Shown: positions 1 to 10,700 of the stretch, one piece after another
How positions within the stretch are numbered: position 1 is the stretch's first letter
Layout: every line of letters begins with the position of its first letter
DNA from: Gymnorhina tibicen
Lineage: Eukaryota; Chordata; Aves; Passeriformes; Artamidae
DNA: 64,000 nt
Assembly: GCA_013399875.1 (NCBI GenBank)
Contig: VXAZ01006215.1
Coordinates: 62,001 to 126,000 of the forward strand
Direction: 5' to 3'
Made by a program: the position numbers and the translations under genes
The notes under the pieces: generated by a model
Told to the model about the DNA's origin: nothing
The model's database searches: none
Seen by the model: the letters and a program-made list of their open reading frames with translations, nothing else

Positions 1-1419
1 TCGACTGGACATGTCATTGCCCTGTTAGGAGCAATCACATCCTTTGAAACACAGTAAAGAGCAGTATCTCCAATGAAGAAATGCTCATGGAAATAGTACA
101 AATAGCATATATGACATTTTTGTTTGAGGAGAGCTCAGACTAACTTCTGTCTCATAGTGAAACTGGAGAGCTTTTACACCAGCCTGGTGTATTGGCCCCT
201 TTAAACCATTAATGCTAGAGTGATGCTTTTAGCTCCAAACAAACTTTTTGTATGCTAACGTGTTTTGCAACAAAGTGGCCTGCTAATTATATGGTATAAG
301 AAAAAGTAAATTTCACGATGAGGCTCTGTAAGTAAAACTGTTGGTAGCACAAAGTAGTAAGTACTGGAAGAACTAGTTGTATGCAACTGTGAGTCTAATT
401 GGAACTGTAATATGAAGAGGCAAAAAAGTATGTTCATTCTGTACAGTTTGGTAAATAAACACTGATGTGTGTGTAGTAGGGTGGAAATTACACTTTATAT
501 GCTGTACTGTTTTGTTTAGAAGGGTGCAGTTTCATTTAGATCCTCCATTTGATGCAGGTCACATTACCTTTTCCTGGCTGGATTTTCCTCCTGCCTTGTG
601 CAAAGCTGCCAGAGCACAGAAAAAAAATGCCCATCGAGAGGAAATTAAGTACTTAAATAAAAGAGTTTGAACATATCCCATGTTTTAAAAACACAAAGTT
701 AAGTCCTTGGTATTCATTACCATTGCTGAACTGCAGTGCTCCATGCAGCTCTTCATACCTGCAGAACCTGCAGAAGGGGAGACTGGAACAAATCTATTTA
801 GTTTCTCCAGAACTTGCATATTCTGGAAGAACAGGATGGCAGTTCTGTGTTTTATTCCAGTGAAGATTATTGAATCTGTCACATTGTGCCAGTATTTAAT
901 GGTAAAGTCACGTCTGCTGCCATTACTTAACTCCTTGGTTAGTCTTTTGGGTAGAGAAATGTTATTAGTGAATGTAGCGACACCACAGATGCAGTCTACT
1001 TTATTATTTAAACTTACAGCTTCAGTTTCATCAAGTTAAAATACCTTCTGCTGCAGTTAGACACTTGCACGGCTTCTGACTACTCTGTGAAATTCAGTCA
1101 CACGAAGCTGTGAGCCATAGGGTCTGATTGAATAGGTATAGTGCCATTTAAACACACATATATGTGGCAAACAAATACGGGAGGTAATGCAGAACATTTA
1201 TTTTTAAATTTTTATTTAATTGCACAAAGTTGCCTAAACAGAAATGTAAAAACTGAATGCAAGAATATGATTAAGCTGTTTCGGGGTCATCCATTCTAAA
1301 TTTCTTGTGGTTTAATAGTGATGCTACTTCAAAATTGACCTTTTTTGTCGACAGCATGTTTTATTCAATATATTACTATTTTGAAGTCACATCTAACAAT
1401 TTTTTTCTCTCTCTTACAG
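1..1419 (+). other. STAG1 intron 1 (3' end only)
   Basis: AT-rich sequence ending in a long pyrimidine tract and cttacag. No exon, CpG island, promoter or recognisable repeat was seen. Short open frames here have no coding character. That this is intron 1 assumes one upstream non-coding exon. Confidence 0.7.
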
Positions 1420-1441
1420 ACTGGACTTTGACATTCTTTTC

Positions 1442-1462
1442 ATGAAAGAGGTTTCCAAGTAG
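1442..1462 (+). promoter_or_regulatory. Upstream ORF 1 in STAG1 leader (6 codons)
   Basis: The ATG at 1442 opens a frame of six sense-counted codons (M-K-E-V-S-K) and stops at TAG 1460-1462, 63 bases before the main start. Its context (ttcATGa) is weak, so it is probably leaky. The ORF is read directly from the sequence; any regulatory effect is an inference. Confidence 0.6.
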
Positions 1463-1493
1463 TTGTCTTATAATAACTTTGAGAAGAAGTTCT

Positions 1494-1499
1494 ATGTAG
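1494..1499 (+). promoter_or_regulatory. Start-stop upstream element (ATG TAG) in STAG1 leader
   Basis: An ATG is followed directly by TAG, 26 bases before the main ATG. Start-stop elements in other genes can stall ribosomes and reduce translation of the main ORF. Whether this one is used depends on the left edge of the exon and on translation data. Confidence 0.6.
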
Positions 1500-1525
1500 C
1501 TCTTACTTTCAAGAGTGCTGCAAAA

Positions 1526-1554
1526 ATGATTACTTCAGATTTGCCAGTACTACA
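1526..1554 (+). CDS. STAG1: STAG1 (cohesin subunit SA1) exon 2, residues 1-10
   Basis: This first coding exon reads MITSDLPVL plus the first two bases of a Gln codon. It closes with a strong gtgagt donor, and the Gln codon is completed by the first base of the next exon (ca|g). The peptide matches the SA1 N-terminus as I recall it (human has MITSELPVLQ), a Glu-to-Asp change at residue 5. The N-terminal segment of STAG1 is disordered and precedes the AT-hook. Identification is firm because seven exons join in frame to a recognisable SA1 sequence. Being only 29 coding bases long, the exon is easily missed by gene finders. Confidence 0.95.
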
Positions 1555-1866
1555 GTGAGTATACGCTTCTCTCTACATTTGAAATCTTCGCTTTTAAAAA
1601 GGTTGAAGTAAATGGAGAGGTGATTGTGAGGATAAAGCACAAGCTTGAGAGAAGTGCATGTTAGCGTGACTGTTCTAGGCCTCCTGTGTTTTCATATGCT
1701 GAAAAACTGTAAAATAACTGCAAAATACTTAATCTAAAAAATATTTCTTTCTATGTATGGAGATTTAACTTCGCTGTGAAAAGCAAAACAATGTCTTTGC
1801 TACTTTTATGCTTCTGAATGTTGTGAGATTTCAGCAGCATGTACTGGTTCTGGTCATAAATGACCA

Positions 1867-2041
1867 TATTGTGTATTCCAGTTGTGTACTTTCTCACACC
1901 ATATTGTGTATTCCAGTTGTGTACTTTCTCACACCATGTTGTGTATTCCAGTTGTGTACTTTCTCACACCATGTTGTGTATTCCAGTTGTGTACTTTCTC
2001 ACACCATGTTGTGTATTCCAGTTGTGTACTTCCTTACAATG
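1867..2041. repeat. 35-bp tandem repeat, five copies
   Basis: Units start at 1867, 1902, 1937, 1972 and 2007. Each carries tattgtgtattccag or tgttgtgtattccag, then ttgtgtactttctcacacca. The first two units share one variant (tatt), the last three another (tgtt), and the fifth is diverged at its end. A 35-base period shifts the frame by two bases each unit, so all three + frames are open across the array. That is a by-product of a stop-free unit and not coding evidence. Confidence 0.95.
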
Positions 2042-2319
2042 AGCTGAATTTATTGCGCAAAAAGCCTTTGCCTGCTGCAGTTGAAGACAGCAAGTGGCAT
2101 GGACATGTTTTGGTCCTGCTGGGAAATAGGAGTGGCTAATCCACATGGGAACATGACTTTGCTTGGGTAAAGTGAGCCACTGGGAAGAACACAGTGGAAG
2201 TCTATAATAGGAGGAGCTGGAGAGTAAATCAAGTAGAGTTAAGAAAGAAAGAATTTTAGAGACAGGACCCTGCTCTCCTCTTCACAGGGCAGGGAGAGAA
2301 CGCAAAGTGAGGAAGCTCA

Positions 2320-2820
2320 TGGGGTGAGGTAATGACAGAGAAATAACAACAGACCAAATGGGCTTGGCTTGGAGAAAATTTATTTATTGCTAATTAAAAA
2401 AGATTTGGATGATGATGAGAAACAAAGACAAAACCCACCAAGTGTTCCTTCTACCCCTGCCCTTACCTCAGTTCACCTTCAACCTTTCGTCCCACCCCAT
2501 CCCCTCACGCCCCCAGCGTGGGTGCCCAGCGCACTCCAGCATGGGCTCCTCTCAGAGAGCCCCCCCCTTCCCTCACAGAGTCCCCTCGCAGAGCCCTTCA
2601 TCCCCTCTCAGAGCCCCCTCACAGAGCCCTTCTTCCCTCACAGAGTCCCCCTCAGAGTCCTCCTCACAGAGCCCCCTCACAAACCCCCCATCCCCTCACA
2701 GAGCCCCCTCACAGGGTCCCTCCCCTCACAGAGCCTCCCATCCCTTCACAGAGCCCTCTCTGTGACCACCCTGCTGCCAGTGCCAGGCACCTGCACCAGG
2801 TACATTTGGTAACTATCTAA
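2320..2820. mobile_element. Possible passerine ERV-derived fragment
   Basis: The block moves from an AT-rich part (ttatttattgctaattaaaa) to a C-rich part with phrases such as ccagcgtgggtgcccagc and ctccagcatgggctcct. These resemble endogenous-retrovirus sequence common in passerine genomes, as I remember it. No protein domain, primer binding site, LTR pair or target duplication could be seen, and the edges are guesses. It could instead be a local low-complexity expansion. Confidence 0.4.
2547..2762. repeat. CT-rich minisatellite (cctcacagagcccc-type unit)
   Basis: About a dozen degenerate copies of a C-rich unit built around cctcacagagcccc, interspersed with cccatcccct spacers. The plus strand is strongly pyrimidine-rich and poor in G. 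All three + frames stay open over most of it, giving false ORFs of 100-147 codons. It probably arose inside the ERV-like fragment. Confidence 0.85.
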
Positions 2821-5800
2821 TGTTAATTTATTTTTGCTTCGAATGTTTTCTAATTATTTTTTTTTTACCTCAGGGTGTGAAGGAACCTCAGTTTATCAGG
2901 GTTGAGTGGGGTTCTAAGCTAAGATTTCAAGTCCTGTTATTTAAGAAACTGAATGGTTGAACAACTGAAAAGAAATTTGTCTGACCTTAATAATAACATG
3001 CTTTGCATTATGGTTTTCTCTTTTATTTTTAAAACCTCTTAAAAAAATTTAGTTGTGGGTGAGTACAGGCTAAAGCTGGGGATGACCTTGATGGGCAGCA
3101 CTGAGGGGGAGTGTCAGCCTGAGGGGGTTCTTGTTAGCTTAGAGATTAGTTGTGGAAGAACATTTTATTGGTTCATATTTCCTGGATTTGCCACATTCAA
3201 GAAGTGAGGGAATGTTTGTGAAGTATGCCAAGAATAAAAAGCTAGGAGATTCTGTGATGGTAGTGGTAGGAAAGGGATATTCCCATTCCTACTTCAAGAA
3301 CCCAGATGGACTTAAAAAGTGAATGGAATATCACAGAGTTTAAGGTTAAAAAGTACTTATTAATGGATTTGGTAACGCTACACACCAGCTGAAAAACCTG
3401 AGGGATGTTAAATATACCGGCATATTCTTTAATCAGAGCCACCAATATTAAGCAAATCAAAGAGTGAAAGAAAACATGAATGTTGTTTTTTCTGGTAAAG
3501 TTTGGAATCATTTAATGCTACTCTGTGAAATGTTGGTGAGATGTCATCCTCAACAATACATGAAGTTTTGATTGCTTATGAACAAGAGAAGGTCTTCCAT
3601 TTTAAAAAGAGCTCAGCATGATTTGCACATAAAGGTTTTGGGACTCTCCTGAGGGCTCAGAACATTGGCTAGTGTGGATGAAGTATCAAAGAAAGTGATG
3701 AATTCTAATTCGGAAGGTCCCAGCCAGGCTTTCATCAGGAAGAGCGCTGGCTAAGGGCGAGGAAACCTGAAGTAATTTTTGGGCTTGGGGGTACTAGCTT
3801 CACACATTTACAGATTTGGGAGGACACAGTCCAGTTCCACACAGAAAGCCAAGGTTTCCTTTCTAGCTTTTAAGTGAATTATTTGAAGGATTATTTTAAT
3901 CTCCCGTTCTGTGCTTAATTTCTACTTCTTTTTTGTAATGTTTTCTAATCTTTCTGGCTACCCTCTTTACACAAACAATCCTAAAGCCAATTTGATATGT
4001 TAATATACGTTGCTTAGGACCATATCATATATTCCCTCCCAAATTCTTTGTTGAGGGAACATGAAATCTTTAACCTTTAACCTAATAGAATCTTTAACCT
4101 TTCTAGATTCATAGAAGTGGCTTCAGAACACAATGAAGACAGGATTTCACTTACTGGTGTTTCAGATGTTTGGAGAAAACATCTGGTGTATTTGACCTGT
4201 GTGATGGACAGCTATGAGTCTTCTCTCAGTGACATGACTCATGTTTGCTCTTTAGATTTTTGAAGATCAACCATGAGAACTGATTCATCCATGATTCATG
4301 AGCCTGTGCATTTAGCCATTTTTCTTCATGAATGCTTTTTTCACAAGGCTGAATCTGGTGATAGCAATTACTGAATTTATCTCTGCCAGAATGTCGAGCC
4401 CCTCAGCCACAGCGATAAAAGCTTATAGAAGTGTATTGGTTTCTTTTTTTACAAAACCTGATACATAAACACAGGTTTTTGCTGTGGTATGTTTTTAAAG
4501 GAGCATGGTATATAAACTCTATAGCTAGGGCTTTGTGGAATAGTAGAAGAAAAGTAAATTTGTTTTAGTTTGTTTTACAGAGATGTGAAATTAACTGTGT
4601 TAATGGAAACATGTTTTTCAGAAGCATGATGTGGTAAAGGGCTGCCCATTAATCTGTTAATTCTTCATTAACATAGATGGTTTCAAGGATTAGTAATTAT
4701 AACTCCAGAAGAATATCTGGAGTTTTTAGAAGGGATCCTGCAGTTACTGCCTCTTTTCTAGGATGTTTTAGTCACCACAGAAACCAGAAGGCAAAGCAGA
4801 ATAAACCTGAGCCCTGAAAAGGGGTTATCACTTGTCTCCTTTTTCTGCTCACCCCAGTCTTGTAGGTGTCCCCCCACCCGTCAAATTCTCTCATGTCTCT
4901 CTCATGTCAAAGGAGTCTTAAGAGAGAAAAGGTTTAGCTTTAGGCACTGCCACCTCTCCTTAGATGAGGCAGGTTTCCTTAGGCCCAGATTATCTTCCCT
5001 CACAACAGCTTCAGGAAAGATAAATTATGACTAAGCCAAAGTTTCCCCCTCAGGTGCCTAGTCACACACACATGGAATGAGGATAGGATAATTCTGGTCT
5101 ATTAAGATGTGGATAACTGCCACCAGATAAATTACTTCTTAGCAGTTCTGCGAGATGTATGGGGAATGAGGGAGATGGATGCTGGCCAGCTGCTTCTCTC
5201 AGTGAGTGTTGCAAACTGACAGAACTGCCGGCAGTTAGGAGATGCTCTACTGCTGCTCTGAGTTCAGAAATAAGAGGAAAAGGGGTATGTATGTGTAGCC
5301 AGAGCAACTGCAAGGCTGGGACAGAAGCAAGAGACACTACCTCCCAAACTGAAAGGGCTCATGGCCACACTGGAAGGACCTTTTTGTGCAGGAGTTGCAT
5401 GATTCAAACAGAATTCCTTGCTGCTTGAAATGATGTTTATTTTAATATGAAACCAGCTAAGGACTGGAGGTCATCCTTGATCCTGTCTCCCTACTCCAAA
5501 TAACGTGAGGAATGAAGGGAACCCAATTTTTGATGTTTTCCCCTTGCTCCTTATATATATTCTTTGCTGAAGAAGTTTCCTTTCTTCCTCACATGTTGTT
5601 AGGGTGAGATTCATCTTGTTTAATTTGAAACATTTATATTTGAGCTGCTTGTCTTGATCACCTTACCATCAATGGAGAGAAAACAAAATTTATAAGACTT
5701 AAACTGTCTGACCAGTTTTGGACACTGACCTTAGTGTGAGGTATCTTGTACATGAAGTCATTTTCTGTTCTGCATTGCATATGTCTCAAATTTAGATTAG

Positions 5801-8373
5801 ATGAATCTCACCCTTAGTACTGATTTATTGAGCTTTTCCCAAGAAGGGAAATGGCCAAAGAGGCTTCCAGCAAATCAGAGAAGTTTTACCAGAAGAATAT
5901 TAAGAGAATCAGGTTTAAGACAACAGTCTATTTAAGGCAAAGAATAGAGGGTAGTTAATAACTTAACTGTTCCTTTCATATGCCGTGTTTGGAAACATTT
6001 GAAATTTCCATAACTAAATAGACAAATTTATCTGGAGGTTTTGCTAGACTGGACTGAGGCTGTATAGGAAAGTCGAATTCTCTGTGGAGTAGGTGCATGT
6101 GAAATAGTAGTAGAGTTCAATTTATTTATATAGCTCTGGTGTTACATGGGAAGGATTTGAGCCGTTTGCCTAGGAGGATTGCCGAATCTGTTTTTAATAG
6201 AGAGAAATTTTTATCCTGATGATCCTAGGGGTGCAAGTTTATAAGCCAGCAAAGCACAGTGTTTCCCCAGGAATGAGGGTATTGTTTAGACAGACACACC
6301 ATGCCTGAAAGTTTTCCAGCAGGGATCTGAGCAGACCAGAGAGAAAAGCTTTCGGGTTTTTTTTAGAGAGAGCAATAGAGAATGGTTTTAATTTCTCTCT
6401 GACAACAGAAGGCAGCAGATATTTTTATGGGGTTCCTTAGTTCTGTATTCAAAATCTATTAAAATTGCCATTGTGAGGCAATGTGCATTTTTTTCAAATT
6501 GACGTGCAGTGTGATGAGGTCTTTGAGTAAAGGCTGGATACATCCATCTGCATAAACATGTTTTCAGCTGTATTTACTGCATTGCTTTTCTCTGGTGTGA
6601 CCCTATTTTACCAAACAATTTTGAACTCTGTGTGGGGTATCATTTGTTTGGTTTAAGGCTTTTTATGTTTTTGGGTGTTTTTCCAAATTCGTAGCTTGAT
6701 ACTAAGTTTTTCAAATTTCATATTTTATGAAGTGAAAAAGCTACTTTTTAATTGTATCACAACAAAGCTGCATTTTCAATATTTTGTAGAGGTACTGCAT
6801 TACAAGCATGTAATTTGTGAACTCAAATGTACTTGAATAGTGTTTTTTCATCTAGGGTGCCTGATGTTCTGGGATGTGTAGAGTATTTAGAGATAATCCA
6901 CTGAAGTTACTTTCAGAGAAAGAGATTCATATATATTCTTCTGCATTCTGGCTTTTGTAAGGGGTTCTGTGGATCCCTTAGTGTTTTTGTGCTTGCAAAT
7001 AGGAAAAGGTTGGAAAACAATGTCTTAATATTAGAAATCATAGTTCTGCAGAATTATTTGAGTGAGAGCAGACCTAGACAATACAGTAATTTCAGTAAAG
7101 AGGAGTATGAGAACATTCCCAGTTCTGATACAATGATATCTTTCTGCATTATTAAATAGCTTTCTTGGTGATATGACTTGTGAAGTAGTCCTGATCTATA
7201 GAGCAAAATACAAAATAACCCCCACACAATGTGGAAGATCTGTGTAGATCTCAGCTTGCTGGAGCTTCTCAGTTTCTCTAGAGCAGATCACTAATGCTGC
7301 CTTTTATGTTTGAGGCTCTATAAAATATGGAATAGGTCTGGTTTTCACCTTCCCTTTGCACAAGTCATACAGCAGCTGAAATCCTTTCACTTCCAGGAAA
7401 TTATTTTGGGTTTAAAGAAGTCTATGATTACAACTCCACTTGACCCGTCCTTGAGTAATCTGGGACATCATTAATTGTAAATGAAAATTTATAGAGATCT
7501 GGTGCACTGGTGGTCTTGCACAGTAAAAATAAAGGCCATCAGTAACAGGTATGGTTTTGCATGTGAGCTGCTCTTGGGCAAGATCTAATGCTTCAAAAGA
7601 TCAATTACAATCTGAGTTTCTTCAAGCAGCCACGTCTTTTTGGAAGGCAGAGAAGTGCCTCTGGCTGGGAGGGGTGGTGATAATTGGGGGAATTTTTTTT
7701 TTCTTATCATGGTCTTAAATCTGAAATGGCAACAAATGAGAAATTATTGTTTGGGCTTCTCTGCTAAGAGGAGTTGAGCAGTGTCAAGGGTTTTCCACTG
7801 TACAAGTGAAAATATTTTTCTAACTGCAAAAATTATAAATGTCTTCAGATCAAAGGGAGGTTTGGGGTTTGGACCTCACAGGCAGCATGAATCCTCTTTA
7901 TTAATAGCTGCCCATGCCGCTTGTCTTGGGATGTGACTGAGAGCATAGTGTAAGCTGTGTGGAACGTGTAACTGTGCTAGTGATGAGCCAGCTGGATTGT
8001 ACTCCACATTGCTCTTGGGGTCTTGAGAGCAACTCAGAAGCAGCTACAAAGAGTAAAAGGAAGTTCTTGGTAGTGAATGCATTGTGGGATTGATGAATTG
8101 AGCGTGTGCTGGTTAATATAGCCAGTTTTGAAGTGTAGCGTGGTTTCCAATGAAGCTGTTAATTTAAAGAACTTCCAGTCAATAAAATGACATTGCAGCT
8201 GATGGAAAGGTAAGGCCTTTTGCCAGGGCTAACAATGTTCGGTTCCTGGTTTGCAGAATAAATGGGGAAAGACTTTTAATGCTGACTTTTTTTGTTGTTT
8301 ATTTGTTTTCTGGCTCAGGACTAAGTATTTAATCAGTCAGTTACAGATTACTTGTTGATTTCAAATCATTTGA

Positions 8374-8568
<195 letters not shown>

Positions 8569-9372
8569 TGATCATCTTGTGGTCCCATAAATAGGCTTTT
8601 AATGAGTCCTATGTCAGACTTTATGAAGACTTGTAGTATGAAATATTTATCAGATTGATGTGCGAACAATGTTTGGAGTGTTTAAAAAAGGACATAAAAA
8701 TGATCTCATAATAGCTATTAATGTTTTTTTTTTGCTAGCTGCTTTAATGAACAATACAGTTTTGTTATTATTGTCTTTACAACATTCTTCCAGATATGAG
8801 AATAACCTCAGTAAATACAACCACTTTCTTCTTGAAAGTTGTAATGGACTTTAAGTGACAAATGACATTTGAGCCATCCTTTTATTACTGATTATCTCTT
8901 CATGTGAATGGAAGAATTGCAGCATGATATTTACTAGATGCCTGAGAAAAATCTATTAACACATTTAAAAATTCATGTGATTGACATACACTGCATTCTA
9001 CTTATAGACTGGGAGCTGCAGCCTATCCTCTGGCGTAGTGCAGCAGGTGATATTGTTGTCTTTGTCTCTGCTGACCTATCAGTAGGAACATACAGAAACA
9101 GTTCTCTATTACACAGGGCATTAAGGAGGCTTTCTCTTTTATTTTCATTTATTTTATAAAATAGCCAATTTACTGGAAAATAAAGGGAAGGTTCTGTGTG
9201 TCATGTTGTCCTGCATCTTGGTTCTTGAAGAGAATCAGTTTAGTTCTCTTGGCTGTATCACTTGAAGTACACAGCATGGAGTAAGACTTGCTGGGAACTT
9301 CTGTGTGTTTGTTATTAATGAGTTTGATTCACCTCTTAGTGTTGCTCTGTGAATAAACTCAAAATATGAATG

Positions 9373-9412
9373 TGCTATATATCTATCTATCTCTCTCTAT
9401 ATATATATAGCA
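9373..9412. repeat. TA/CTAT/CT microsatellite with inverted arms
   Basis: A compound simple repeat of atct, ct and at units. The outer arms tgctatatat (9373-9382) and atatatagca (9403-9412) are inverted copies, so the tract can fold into a hairpin. Confidence 0.85.
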
Positions 9413-10507
9413 CTAGTAGATTGAGATGATTTTTTTTTAACCCTGAGGGCTTTGATCCTAAGGTTTATCTCCTTAACCATGGATGGGCTGGTGAGGCTGT
9501 AAGAATGGACAGAACCATGGGTTCCTCTCAGGCATGCTGGCCAAGCTGAAGCAAATTCCTATTTACTGTTGGTTTTCAGTTGGCAGCACAGTCTCTGGAC
9601 TTACTCAGGGTTGCCAGCATTTTAAATCCTGTTCTTTTCTGGGCACATTGTCTTCCTTTCTGAAAGTTTTTGACCACTTTCTTATGATACATATATTCTT
9701 CATGAGATAAATGGATTTGCTCATGAACATGGAGCCTCTTCAGAGCAAGCCTTAAAGAAGTGTTTAAAGAGGACAGCTTATCTGTTTACATAGCTTGTAA
9801 GCAAAGGATAAAATGAAAAATGATCTTACAAATATTTCATTAGTAAATCTATGGGGTTTTGTAGCTCTAATAAAAAAAAAGCAGGCTGGTGCAACCTGGT
9901 TGCTAACCCAGAATGTTGTCACAATATAGGAATTCAAGTTATAGCAACACTAGGGGTACTTTGTACCCAGCACACACTCATTGGGAGGGAAAGGTGGATG
10001 TTACAAAAAGCATTTCTCATCCCTCTGCTTCAGTTTATTAGTAACTCCTATGGGAACATTTGCTGAAGCACTCTGCTGGTCCTGCTATCAGGTTTCTATG
10101 GGAGGAATTGCTCATTTTGCTTCAAACAACTCCAGGCTGATGAGGTGTGTGTGATTGTCAAGTGATGAACGTGCAGAGGAAGCAGCCATTGCTTCATTCA
10201 CAAAGTGATGGGCTGTGAGCTGACTGCTGCTGCTAAGGAGCAAGACCTTAGGGTTATCAGGCATGATTCTGTGGAAGTTTCATCTTCTTGCTTAAGAGGA
10301 GTCAAAAAACCCCAAATCCAGTCTTAAATCTTAGAGGAAGAAAATAGAGCATGAAACAAATACAGTGTCCTTTATAAAACTGTAGTTTGTCAAAATTTGG
10401 AAGAATTTACTCAGTTCTACTTTCTCTTTCCCTTTTGACCTCCATCCCAAAATCTCGAGAAAGTGTATATTAGGACTGGCAGAGTTTCAGAGAGGAAAAA
10501 CAATATG

Positions 10508-10700
10508 GTCATTTATGGAATGGGGCTCAGGAAGTCTCATTGCAACCTCCTAGTCAGAGTGGGGTCAACTTTGGAATCAGACCACATTGCTCATAGCTTT
10601 TCCAGTTTGGTTTTGAAAATCACTAAGGCTGGAGACTGCACAGCCTCTCTCAGGTGCCCATTCCATTTTACTTCATGATAAATTTCTCCCTTGGTTCTTC
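10508..10700 (-). mobile_element. CR1 LINE fragment (3' region)
   Basis: Phrases such as tggaatggggctcaggaagtc, cagaccacattgctcatagc and ctggagactgcacagcctct match the reverse complement of an avian CR1 3' region as remembered. The copy is old and diverged. The retrotransposon sense strand is the minus strand. Confidence 0.75.

Larger units (their letters stand above)
1420..1525 (+). other. STAG1: STAG1 exon 2, 5' UTR part
   Basis: This is the untranslated part of the exon that carries the start codon. A long pyrimidine tract and a cttacag acceptor end at 1419. The acceptor is placed by sequence only, so the left edge is an inference. The main ATG at 1526 has A at -3, a favourable initiation context. 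Two upstream ATGs lie in this leader, each closed by an in-frame stop before the main start (listed separately). The area is not CpG-rich, so the promoter and exon 1 must lie upstream of the window. Confidence 0.85.

Noticed and set aside
2369..2812. 147-codon Pro/Ser-rich open frame
   Set aside because: It is the translation of a C-rich minisatellite that is open in all three forward frames.
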